Positions 8,204 through 17,005 of a stretch of 64,000 bases of DNA are shown here, one piece after another (the first letter of the stretch is position 1; each line of letters starts with the position of its first letter). The notes under the pieces were generated by a model. That model had not been told where the DNA came from, did no database searches, and was given only the letters and a program-made list of their open reading frames with translations. The translations under genes and the position numbers were made by a program. The DNA lies in the NCBI RefSeq assembly GCF_050485565.1, contig NZ_JBJHBQ010000001.1, positions 310,001-374,000 on the forward strand. The letters are read 5' to 3'. This stretch comes from Glycocaulis sp050485565. GTDB taxonomy: Bacteria > Pseudomonadota > Alphaproteobacteria > Caulobacterales > Maricaulaceae.

Positions 8204-11134
8204 CTATTCGCCCCCACCTGCACTCCGGGGCAGGATCGAAACCCGGTATGCACGCTCAGACGAAAGATACTCTGACGCCAGCGCCGCGATCTCCTCGACC
8301 GTCACCGCGTTATAATCCTCTACAGCCGTGCGCAGCCGGTCCAGACGTTCAGGATAGGTCTGCGAGCGGCTGATCTGGCCCAGCCACATCCTGTTGCTTT
8401 CCATGCTCTGGTTCAACCGCTCCAGCACCGGCTGGCGCGCGCGCTGCAGCTCGTCCTCGCTGATATCGCCTGCCGCCATCGCGGCAGCCAGCTCATCAGC
8501 AATCGCGTACATGCGCCCGACATCCTCGCGCTCGACATCCAGTCCCACCCACAAGAAGCCATAGCCCGGGAAGATGATGGAGGTCTGGCTGGACACGATG
8601 GGCGAGTAGGTTGCGCCCTCACGCTCGCGGAAGCGCTCGGTGGCCTTGAGATTGTAGACTTCAGCCATGAGATCGAGTGCGCGGGCGCGCCGGGCGTCGA
8701 ACGCATCACCGACAGGCCAGTATATATTCGCCATACCGCTATCGGCCTGACCGTTGAACTCCACGATGGCCGGTTCGGCACGCGGGTCCGGGAAACCGAG
8801 CTGGCGGGCCTCGTCATAATCCGGCCAGCTGTCTGCGCGTTGCGGCAGGGCGCCGAACGTGCGCGCCGTCATGGCAATGGCATCATCGAGCGCAATATCG
8901 CCGACAATGGTGATTTCCAGCGGCGCCGTGCTGAGCGCTTCGGCCACCAGCAAGCGGGCATGATCCATGGTGAATGCGGCAATCTCCCCGGCTTCGGGGA
9001 AACCCCAGCGCGGATCGCCATTGCGCAGCATCCGGCTGACCCGGTTCACGGCCACCTGAACGGCCTGTGCATTCTGCCCCCGGCGCACTTCCTCGGCGAT
9101 GGAACGGAACTGGCTCAAGCCGTCATCACGCCAGCCCGGCGCTACCATGAAGGCGGTCAGCACCTGCATCTGCAGCTCGAAATCGTCCGGCGTTGTGGCG
9201 GAGGTGAAGGAAAAACTGTCTGCGCCCACGCCGAGGCCATAGCCGACCGAACGGCCCGCCAGCAGGCGTTGCAGCTCGTCGCGGTCATGGGCTTCCAGCC
9301 CGCCACCGCCAAACACAGCGCCCAGAATGGTGCCAGCGGCGGGTGTGGGCTGGGGCGTGAGGTCGCCCGCGCCGAACTCGGCGCGGATGCGGATGATATT
9401 GTCCTCAAAATCAGTCTGTTTGACGTTCAGCCGCACGCCATTGGCAAACTCGATCTGGTGAAAGTCGAGATCCTCGACATAAGAGGTCGCGACCACCTCT
9501 CCGGCAGGTCCAAAATCGGTATAGGCAAACTCGTTCGCGTCCACCTCGTCCATCGGATCAACGGGGGTGGACTTCGATTCGCTCCACGCCTCGCGTACGG
9601 CCGCCTCCCCGTCTTCAACCGGCTCATTGACGGCTACATAGATTTGCGCCGGTGCCGCCGCCCAGATGGCGCGGAACGCGGCCTCGACATTTTCGAGCGT
9701 CAGCTGGTCCTCGCTGGCGGCCAGCCACTCGGCCTTCCAGGAGGGATGGTTGAGTGTTGATCCGCCCAGCCAGCCCTGCCAGATACCGTCGGCCAGTTCC
9801 GGCGTGCGGCGCGTGCGGGCAGCATTGACCGAGTTACGCACGCTGGTGCGCAGATTGGACATCTGCTCATCAAGCTCGGCCTGGCTGAACCCGTGCTCCA
9901 GCGCCCGGCGCACCTCCTGCTCGACAACGGCCAGCCCTTCGCGCCAGCGCTCCAGCGACGACACCGCGAACACGCCCGCGCGATGGGCAAGGTCAAAATC
10001 GTTCGTATAGGAGAAGTTCGCCTGTACCAGCGGCGACAGGCCCGAATTGATCTGCGACTGCAGACGGCGCTGCACGATGGCATTGCCCAGCTGACGCAAG
10101 GTGGACTCCACCCGCGCCTGCGCACTGTCGGGGCGGGGGCCACCGGGGACAATCACATCATAGGTGATCAGCGTGAAGACTTCCGGATCGTGGAAATAGC
10201 CGAAACGCGGCGCGTCCGCCGCGCTGACAGTCCCGATATCGGGATGGGCAGGTGCATCAGCGGGCGCCTGCCAGGTCGAGAAGCCCTCAACCACGCTGAC
10301 ATCAAGGCCGGGAAGCTCGATATCGAACCCGTCGCGGATCATCGCCTCGATGGCATCAGCGTCGATATCGCCTGTTACCACCAGAAGCGCGCGCTGGGGC
10401 ACGTAGAAGTCCTGATAGTACTCCATGAAGGCATCGCGCTGCGCGTTATTGATGACATCCAGCGTGCCGATAGGGCTGCGCTCGGCAACCAGCGTATCGG
10501 GGTAGAGAAAGCCGTAATAGCTCATCAGGAAGCGCTGGATGGGCGTATCACGGTAGCGCATCTCGCTCCTTATCACGCCGCGCTCTGAGTCTATCGCGTC
10601 CTGATCCATCACCATTTCGGTGGCGGTTTCGCGCATCAGGAACAGGCCGGTTTTGACAATCTGCTCCTCCACCGAGGGCAGATCCAGCTGATAGCCGACC
10701 ACCTGCTGGCCGGTGAAGGCGTTGGTGTCAGGGCCGAACGCCAGACCGTAGCGCTCCAGAAGCGGGATCATCTCGCCTTCTGGCACGTTGGTGGTGCCGT
10801 TAAAGGCCATGTGCTCGATGAAATGGGCCAGCCCGCGCTGATGTTCAGCCTCGGCCAGCGAGCCCACATTGAAGACCAGACGCAAGGCAGCGGTGCCGCT
10901 GGGCGTCGAATTGGGCATGATGGCGTAGCGCATGCCGTTATCGAGCTGGCCAAAGCGTATGCCCGGATCAGCCGGAATGCCGCTGGTGAGATGGGCGAAC
11001 TCCGTTTCGATACCCCCAGCCGCCGCATCACCGGCTGGCACGTCACCGGTATGGGCCGGGTCATCGGCGCACGCCGCGAGGGCGAGTAGCAGAATACCGG
11101 CGAACAGACCCTTGGCAGCGTTGACGGTTTTCAT
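8204..11134 (-). CDS. M16 family zinc metallopeptidase, lipoprotein
   Basis: A pitrilysin/insulinase-type protease of about 976 residues, acting in the periplasm or on a membrane. The start chosen gives a lipoprotein signal (MKTVNAAKGLFAGILLLALA then AC). The inverted zinc motif HFIEH follows RGLAHF in the first M16 domain, with the ERGVIRSEMRYRD region that supplies the third ligand. A second, inactive M16 half with the YGLGV and MAEVYNLKATERFREREG segments follows, giving the usual tandem M16 layout. The frame is open 28 codons further upstream but lacks a signal there. It probably degrades peptides together with the downstream S9 enzyme. Confidence 0.92.
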   Translation of the reverse strand: MKTVNAAKGLFAGILLLALAACADDPAHTGDVPAGDAAAGGIETEFAHLTSGIPADPGIRFGQLDNGMRYAIMPNSTPSGTAALRLVFNVGSLAEAEHQRGLAHFIEHMAFNGTTNVPEGEMIPLLERYGLAFGPDTNAFTGQQVVGYQLDLPSVEEQIVKTGLFLMRETATEMVMDQDAIDSERGVIRSEMRYRDTPIQRFLMSYYGFLYPDTLVAERSPIGTLDVINNAQRDAFMEYYQDFYVPQRALLVVTGDIDADAIEAMIRDGFDIELPGLDVSVVEGFSTWQAPADAPAHPDIGTVSAADAPRFGYFHDPEVFTLITYDVIVPGGPRPDSAQARVESTLRQLGNAIVQRRLQSQINSGLSPLVQANFSYTNDFDLAHRAGVFAVSSLERWREGLAVVEQEVRRALEHGFSQAELDEQMSNLRTSVRNSVNAARTRRTPELADGIWQGWLGGSTLNHPSWKAEWLAASEDQLTLENVEAAFRAIWAAAPAQIYVAVNEPVEDGEAAVREAWSESKSTPVDPMDEVDANEFAYTDFGPAGEVVATSYVEDLDFHQIEFANGVRLNVKQTDFEDNIIRIRAEFGAGDLTPQPTPAAGTILGAVFGGGGLEAHDRDELQRLLAGRSVGYGLGVGADSFSFTSATTPDDFELQMQVLTAFMVAPGWRDDGLSQFRSIAEEVRRGQNAQAVQVAVNRVSRMLRNGDPRWGFPEAGEIAAFTMDHARLLVAEALSTAPLEITIVGDIALDDAIAMTARTFGALPQRADSWPDYDEARQLGFPDPRAEPAIVEFNGQADSGMANIYWPVGDAFDARRARALDLMAEVYNLKATERFREREGATYSPIVSSQTSIIFPGYGFLWVGLDVEREDVGRMYAIADELAAAMAAGDISEDELQRARQPVLERLNQSMESNRMWLGQISRSQTYPERLDRLRTAVEDYNAVTVEEIAALASEYLSSERAYRVSILPRSAGGGE

Positions 11135-11236
11135 GGTTGTTTCCCGGATTGCTGGCGCGCTCATCATGCACGCGAAACTAAGGCACACTGACCGGGCTTC
11201 AAATGAAAAAGGCGTCACAACCGGCTTTGTCAGATA

Positions 11237-13063
11237 TCAGACCGGATCATGTTCGGCGACCCAGTGGCCAGGCGTGACTTCCAGCAATTGCGGGCGGTAC
11301 TGCTCGGTATTTTCACCATCGGTGAGGCGTGATTTCAGGAAACGCAGCTGCGCACGGCTGTCCAGCGGGCTGGGAAGGTCACCGGAAAGCTTGATGCGCT
11401 CGCGCTTGCGTTCGATCTGCGGGTCGGGGATCGGCACCGCAGAGATCAGCGCGCGGGTATAGGGGTGGCGGGCATCATCATAGATGGCATCGCGCGTGGC
11501 AAACTCCACGATCCGGCCCAGATACAGCACCATCACGCGGTGAGAGACCTCGCGCACGACAGACAGGTCGTGCGAGATGAACAGCATGGACAGGCCCAGA
11601 TCGCGCTGCAGGTCTGCCAGAAGGTCAATGATCTGAGCCTGGATGGACACATCCAGCGCCGATACCGCCTCATCACAGATGACCAGTTTGGGGTTGAGGA
11701 TCATCGCGCGGGCAATGCCGACGCGCTGGTTCTGGCCACCGGACAGCTCGTGCGGGTAGCGGTTGATCATGTCAGGGTCCAGCCCGACCCGCTTCATCAT
11801 CGCGCGCACGGCGTCATCACGCTCTTTTGCCCTTAAGCCGGGCCGGAAGGTCAGCAGAGGCTCGGCGATCGACGCGCCAATGGTCATGCGCGGATTGAGT
11901 GAGGCGAGCGGATCCTGGAAGACAATCTGCATGTCCTTGCGCGCCTGGCGCATGTCTCGCGCATTCTTCTCCAGCAGGTTGGTGCCGATCCAGCTGACGG
12001 CACCGTCAGTGGATTCCACCAGCCGCAACACCGCCCGGGCAAGCGTGGACTTGCCACACCCGGACTCTCCCACAATGCCGATTGTCTCACCGGGCAGGAG
12101 ATCAAAACTGACACCGTCAACGGCTTTCAGCGGGGTCATTTTCGGAAACAGGCCCGTTCCGTCAGGCACCGGGAACCAGACCTTGAGGTCCTTTACCTCC
12201 AGAACGGGCTTTTCGCCTTCAACCGCCTTGCGGGTCTGGGTGATCGGGCCGGTAATCCGGTCCGGCCGGTCCAGACGCGGCATCGCATCGAGCAACATGC
12301 GCGTATAGGCATGGGCCGGCTCGGCAAACACCTGATCGACCGTGCCCGTTTCCACATAGGCACCGTTCTGCATCACCTGCACCCGGTCGGCCATGCGCGC
12401 CACCACGCCCATATCATGGGTAATCAGGGCAATGGCTGCGCCGGTTTCGGCTTTCAGCTCATCCATGATGTCGAGCACCTGGGCCTGAACCGTCACGTCG
12501 AGCGCGGTCGTCGGCTCGTCGGCGATGAGCAGGTCGGGTTCGCACAGCATCGACATGGCAATCATCACGCGCTGGCGCATCCCGCCCGACAATTCGTGCG
12601 GGTACTGGCGCAGCCGGCGTGCGGCCTCGGGTATGCGCACCCGGTCCAGCCACTCCATGCAGCGTTTTTCGGCCGCCTCGCCCTTCAGCGAGAGATGGGC
12701 CGCCAGAACTTCCTTCATCTGGTCGCCGACGCGCATATGCGGCGTCAGCGAGGTCAGCGGGTCCTGGAAAATCATCGTCATGGACTTGCCGCGCACCCGA
12801 TTGAGCTGTCTGGGCGGCAATCCGAGAATTTCCTGTCCGCGATAGCGGATGGAGCCTTGCGCCTTGCCGTTCGATGCCAGAAGGCCCATCGCGGCCAGAA
12901 AGGTCTGGCTTTTGCCCGACCCGGACTCGCCCACCACCGCCAGGCATTCGCCGGCACGGATTTCAAGGTCGATGCCGCGTACCGCATGAACTTCGCCGTC
13001 GGGCGTATCAAAGCGCACGTTCAGGCCACGAACTTCAAGGATCGGCGCAGATGCGTCGGTCAA
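11237..13063 (-). CDS. Peptide-type ABC transporter, fused double ATPase (YejF/DppDF-like)
   Basis: Powers uptake of oligopeptides or similar solutes. The 608-residue protein contains two complete ATPase domains. Domain 1 has Walker A GESGSGKS (45-52), signature LSGGMRQRV (158-166) and Walker B LLIADEP (178-184). Domain 2 has Walker A GESGCGKS (332-339), signature LSGGQNQRV and Walker B LVICDEA. Each domain ends with the OppD/F-type peptide-transporter extension (HPYTRALISAVP in the second). This is the YejF/GsiA arrangement. No permease or binding protein gene is adjacent: the gene is alone between the M16 peptidase and a divergent kinase gene. Confidence 0.9.
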   Translation of the reverse strand: MTDASAPILEVRGLNVRFDTPDGEVHAVRGIDLEIRAGECLAVVGESGSGKSQTFLAAMGLLASNGKAQGSIRYRGQEILGLPPRQLNRVRGKSMTMIFQDPLTSLTPHMRVGDQMKEVLAAHLSLKGEAAEKRCMEWLDRVRIPEAARRLRQYPHELSGGMRQRVMIAMSMLCEPDLLIADEPTTALDVTVQAQVLDIMDELKAETGAAIALITHDMGVVARMADRVQVMQNGAYVETGTVDQVFAEPAHAYTRMLLDAMPRLDRPDRITGPITQTRKAVEGEKPVLEVKDLKVWFPVPDGTGLFPKMTPLKAVDGVSFDLLPGETIGIVGESGCGKSTLARAVLRLVESTDGAVSWIGTNLLEKNARDMRQARKDMQIVFQDPLASLNPRMTIGASIAEPLLTFRPGLRAKERDDAVRAMMKRVGLDPDMINRYPHELSGGQNQRVGIARAMILNPKLVICDEAVSALDVSIQAQIIDLLADLQRDLGLSMLFISHDLSVVREVSHRVMVLYLGRIVEFATRDAIYDDARHPYTRALISAVPIPDPQIERKRERIKLSGDLPSPLDSRAQLRFLKSRLTDGENTEQYRPQLLEVTPGHWVAEHDPV

Positions 13064-13210
13064 TCCGTCCTCACTTCAAATATCTGCCGGGCAAACTGCC
13101 CAAATTGCTGGATCAGCCAGGACGATAGCCCCTGCTTAATATTCCTTCCATTACTATGCACACAAAGGGCTGATTCGCATCGGCCCGGCCGTAGCGGAAC
13201 AAGGCAGACA

Positions 13211-16200
13211 ATGGCCAGCGCGCATATGTTTGAACACGCGTTCAACGCGCTGCCAGGCGCATGCCTTCTGCTTGATGATGATGGCCGGATTGTCGCCGTC
13301 AATGCACGTTTCAGGGCCGAGTTCACCGCTCAGGTCACGCCCGGAACCGGGCTTGCCCAGCTCTATTGCGACCCGCTTGACGGGCTGACGGCGCGATGGA
13401 AGCAGTCGCGGACGGCCCATGCCGACGAACTGGTGGATAGCGCCCTGCTGCGCGGCGTTGATGATGAACCGCGCGCGGTACGCCTGCATGTGCGCCGGAC
13501 CCAGCCAGGCATGCGCCTCGTCACGCTGGAACCGGCTGTCGACATGTCACGCCGCGAGGAGCAGCTGCGTGCGGCGCGCCAGCGCGTCGCCATGGCGTTC
13601 GAGGAGCATAGTGCGGGTGCCTACAGCGTCGATTTCCGGTCTCGCGAAGTCGTGGTGTCAGGCTTGCTCGAACGTTTTGTCGGGCCGGGCGGCGCAGACC
13701 AGCCTGTCCGGCTGGCGCGATGGCTTTCCCTTCTGCACCCGGACGATCTGGCGCGCGTGCGCGCTGTTCTGAGAGGTAACCCGTCCAGTGCGGATACGGT
13801 GATAAGCTTCCATTGCCGCATGCGCACGCGCGATGGCGGCTGGGTGCCGATGCGCCATGATGTGCGTGTCGTGGAGCGCGATGGAGACGGCAATCCGGTA
13901 CGCATTACCGGACTTGTTCACGATGTGACGGCCGATGAACGCGCCGAGGCACGCGCCGGCATAGAAAGCCGCAAGATCACGCTTTTGACCGGCGGGCTGG
14001 GCCTGAGCAGCTGGACGTTCGACTTCGAGACGCTCAAGGGAATGATGGAAGGGCCGGTAACCCTCACGCTGGGCGCAGGAGCCGGCCCCCAGGAGATAAC
14101 CGAGAACCTGCTGCGCAGCCGGCTGCACCCCGACGATTCTGACCGGGTTTACGCCGCCTTCATGGGTCTGCAGTTCGGCGGACACTATGATGAAACCTTC
14201 CGGATGCGCACCGAAAGCGGACACTGGCTCTGGTATCGAAGCTGGGGAGACATGGAACCGTCAGCCGACGGCGCGCGGCGGTCCATGAAGGCTTTCGGCT
14301 TCTGGCACGAGCTGCCCCACCACCGCAAAGAGATCGTAGAGGCGCTCGACAGCGATCTTGCCGGTGTTCTCGACCGGGCTGGTCTCAGCAGCTGGTCCTA
14401 CGACTATGTGGCCCGCGAAGTGACACTCTCCGGCCCGGTCCTCGCCGCTATCGGGCTGGCCGGAAGCCAGATCACCCTGCCGGCAGACGAATTCAGGGAC
14501 CGTATCCACCGGGTGGACCAGAAGCGGGTTCGCGATGCGCTGGAGGCCATGGCTAGTTTGGGCAACACCCATGCCGAGTTCCGCGTCCGCACGGCCGGCG
14601 GACACTGGATATGGCTGAGCCTGCGCGGCGGTGTCAGCGCACAGACCAGTAACGGCGAACCCTTGCGCGCGTCCGGGGTGTTTGCCGAAACCACACAGCG
14701 CAAGGAACAGGAACGCCGCCTCGCCGACAGTGAGAGGCTGCTGTCCCATGCCGTTTCTGCGGCCACGCTTGGCGCGTGGGAAGTCGACTACACCGCTGGC
14801 GAGCTTCTGCCCCGCGGCGAAATCCGCGCGATGATCGGCCTTGACGAACAGACGGGCTGGATTCCTCTTTCGCGCTGGCGGGCCTGCGTGCACCCTGCCG
14901 ACCGCGAAGCTCTCGACCAATCGGCGCGCGCCATCATGGAGAGTGCGCCGGGGGAGAGCCGGACAATCGAGTACCGCCTCAGGGATGGCAGGACCGGCGA
15001 GTATGTCTGGGTGGAGGGGCGCGCCAGCCGTCTCGGCCCCGAAAGCCACCGGGCTGACTGCGCGGGCATCGTACTCGACATCACTGACCGCAAGGCGCTG
15101 GAAGAAAGCCTGGCACATAGCGAGGAACGGCTTGCCCGCGCGCTGGAGAGCGCTCATCAGGGTACGTGGCGGCTGCACATAGCCGATGAGCTTGTGGAGC
15201 TTTCAGAGTTCGGGCGGCTTCTCATGGGGCTCCCCGCAGGCCATGACGGGCGGCTGAACCTTAATGAATGGCGCCAGCTATTATGCAGCGAGGACCGCCA
15301 TCTGTGCGAAGCGGGCGTGCAGGGCATGCTGACGGGTGAACCGCTGAATGCGGTTTACCGGGTTGCCGACGGGCAGGGCGGCTGGCGCTGGATCGAGGAT
15401 CGCGGCGGCGTCAGTGCATATGGCGAGACAGGCGAGCCTCTGGAAGCCATAGGAACACTCGTCGACATCACCTCGCGCCGCCTGCTCGAGCTGGAACTGG
15501 AGGAGCGCGAACGGCGCCTGAGCGAGTCCATGGATGCGGGCCTGTCGGCCATCTGGAGTATCGACCTGGAAACCGGCGTCCAGTCGGTACGTGGGCGGCT
15601 ACTGGAATGGATGGGCCGCGGAATTGGCGATGACACGCTGGAGGCGGCCGACTGGCAGCCGATAATTCATCCCGACGACAGCCAGCTGGCCCGCAAGGCG
15701 CTCGCCGAAATCATGGCGGGCAAGGCTGCCGGTCCCATTGATTACCGGCTGCGCGACGGGGAAAACTGGCGCTGGGTGCGATCCAAGGGACAGCCTACCG
15801 CCTGGGATGACACCGGCAAGCCGATACGCTCGGGCGGTGTGGTGATCGACATCACGGCGGAAAAGCAGTTCGCCGAGGCGCTGGATGTCGAGCGCGAACG
15901 GCTCCGCCAGATTTACGCGACCACGCCCGTCATGCTGGCCTCTCTGGATCCGGCAGGCAATGTCATGGATGTGTCCGAGTACTGGCTGGCCTCTACCGGC
16001 TATGAACGCGGGAACGTCATTGGCCGGCAATACCATGACTTCCTGACCCCCGCCTCGCGCGCCACGATGGAGCGCCTCGGCGGAATGGACGCCCTGATAG
16101 CTGCCGGCGGCATGGAGAATATTTACGCACAGATGGTGAAGGCCGATGGCGGCGTCATCGATATCGTATCGTCGGCAACGGTAGAGCTTGACCCGGACGG

Positions 16201-16993
16201 CACGCCCGTCGCGGTCCACGGCATCAGCATTGATGTGACCGAGAAGCTCGCCAAGGACCGGGAGCTCCAGCGCTACGCCGAGGAACTTGAGCGCACCAAT
16301 CGCGAGCTGGACCGGTTTGCCGCCGTCGCCTCGCACGATTTGCAGGAACCCTTGCGCAAGATTTCTGCCTTCGCCAGCCTCATCAAGCGCCGCCATCAGG
16401 GCATGCTGGACAGTGAAACGGACCGGAGCCTCGAATTTCTGGTCGACGCTGCCGGGCGCATGCGCCGCCTGATCGACGATTTGCTGAGCTATTCGCGCGC
16501 GTCCAAGCGGGCGCTGGACCTGCGTCAGGTCGATATGAACCGGGAATTGAGCGAGACACTTGCCGAGCTGGAACTGGTGGTGAACGACGCCAAGGCCCGG
16601 ATTGAGGCAGACGATCTGCCGACCGTTGAAGGCGATCCCACGCTTTTGCGCCTGCTGATCCAGAATCTGGTGTCCAACGCGCTCAAATACCGCAAGGACA
16701 AAGGGGTGAATATCGCCGTTTCTTGCGTCCGGCAGAACGATGAGTGGCTGTTCACCGTCAGCGATGACGGTATCGGCTTTGATCCGCGCTTTTCCGAGAA
16801 AATTTTCGCGCCTTTCCAGCGCCTGCACGGGCGCGAGGAATACGAAGGCACCGGTATCGGCCTTGCCATCTGCCAGCAGGCGGTAGAGCGCCATGGCGGA
16901 CGCATCTGGGTGGAAACCCGGCCCGGAAAGGGTTCCAGCTTCCATTTCACCCTGCCGGTGAAACAGACCGCCGGCGGATCACGCGCAGCCTGA
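13211..16993 (+). CDS. Cytoplasmic multi-PAS sensor histidine kinase
   Basis: A 1260-residue kinase with no transmembrane segment. By eye there are about eight consecutive PAS domains: one classical (about 5-110), six PAS_3-type units (about 125-880), several with the typical HPDD or HPAD motif and an internal DITxRK-like end, and one last PAS (about 895-1020). A short coiled coil leads into a HisKA domain with the phospho-accepting histidine in ASHDLQEPLRK (H1042, codon at 16334). The HATPase domain has NLVSNALKYR, DDGIGFDP and GTGIGLAICQQAVERHGG. No receiver domain or response regulator gene is adjacent. The frame stays open about 300 codons upstream through the divergent ABC gene; the ATG at MASAHMFEHAFN starts the first PAS domain. 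Confidence 0.93.
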   Translation: MASAHMFEHAFNALPGACLLLDDDGRIVAVNARFRAEFTAQVTPGTGLAQLYCDPLDGLTARWKQSRTAHADELVDSALLRGVDDEPRAVRLHVRRTQPGMRLVTLEPAVDMSRREEQLRAARQRVAMAFEEHSAGAYSVDFRSREVVVSGLLERFVGPGGADQPVRLARWLSLLHPDDLARVRAVLRGNPSSADTVISFHCRMRTRDGGWVPMRHDVRVVERDGDGNPVRITGLVHDVTADERAEARAGIESRKITLLTGGLGLSSWTFDFETLKGMMEGPVTLTLGAGAGPQEITENLLRSRLHPDDSDRVYAAFMGLQFGGHYDETFRMRTESGHWLWYRSWGDMEPSADGARRSMKAFGFWHELPHHRKEIVEALDSDLAGVLDRAGLSSWSYDYVAREVTLSGPVLAAIGLAGSQITLPADEFRDRIHRVDQKRVRDALEAMASLGNTHAEFRVRTAGGHWIWLSLRGGVSAQTSNGEPLRASGVFAETTQRKEQERRLADSERLLSHAVSAATLGAWEVDYTAGELLPRGEIRAMIGLDEQTGWIPLSRWRACVHPADREALDQSARAIMESAPGESRTIEYRLRDGRTGEYVWVEGRASRLGPESHRADCAGIVLDITDRKALEESLAHSEERLARALESAHQGTWRLHIADELVELSEFGRLLMGLPAGHDGRLNLNEWRQLLCSEDRHLCEAGVQGMLTGEPLNAVYRVADGQGGWRWIEDRGGVSAYGETGEPLEAIGTLVDITSRRLLELELEERERRLSESMDAGLSAIWSIDLETGVQSVRGRLLEWMGRGIGDDTLEAADWQPIIHPDDSQLARKALAEIMAGKAAGPIDYRLRDGENWRWVRSKGQPTAWDDTGKPIRSGGVVIDITAEKQFAEALDVERERLRQIYATTPVMLASLDPAGNVMDVSEYWLASTGYERGNVIGRQYHDFLTPASRATMERLGGMDALIAAGGMENIYAQMVKADGGVIDIVSSATVELDPDGTPVAVHGISIDVTEKLAKDRELQRYAEELERTNRELDRFAAVASHDLQEPLRKISAFASLIKRRHQGMLDSETDRSLEFLVDAAGRMRRLIDDLLSYSRASKRALDLRQVDMNRELSETLAELELVVNDAKARIEADDLPTVEGDPTLLRLLIQNLVSNALKYRKDKGVNIAVSCVRQNDEWLFTVSDDGIGFDPRFSEKIFAPFQRLHGREEYEGTGIGLAICQQAVERHGGRIWVETRPGKGSSFHFTLPVKQTAGGSRAA

Positions 16994-17005
16994 GGCTGCC
17001 GCCTC

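Noticed and set aside
12311..13210. Long open frame extending the kinase gene upstream by about 300 codons
   Set aside because: It is antisense to the ABC transporter gene, contains no PAS-like sequence, and ends in an ATG that begins the first PAS domain.
16985..16999. GCAGCC-TGA-GGCTGC hairpin spanning the kinase stop codon as a bidirectional terminator
   Set aside because: The stem is only six base pairs and no uridine run follows on either strand.
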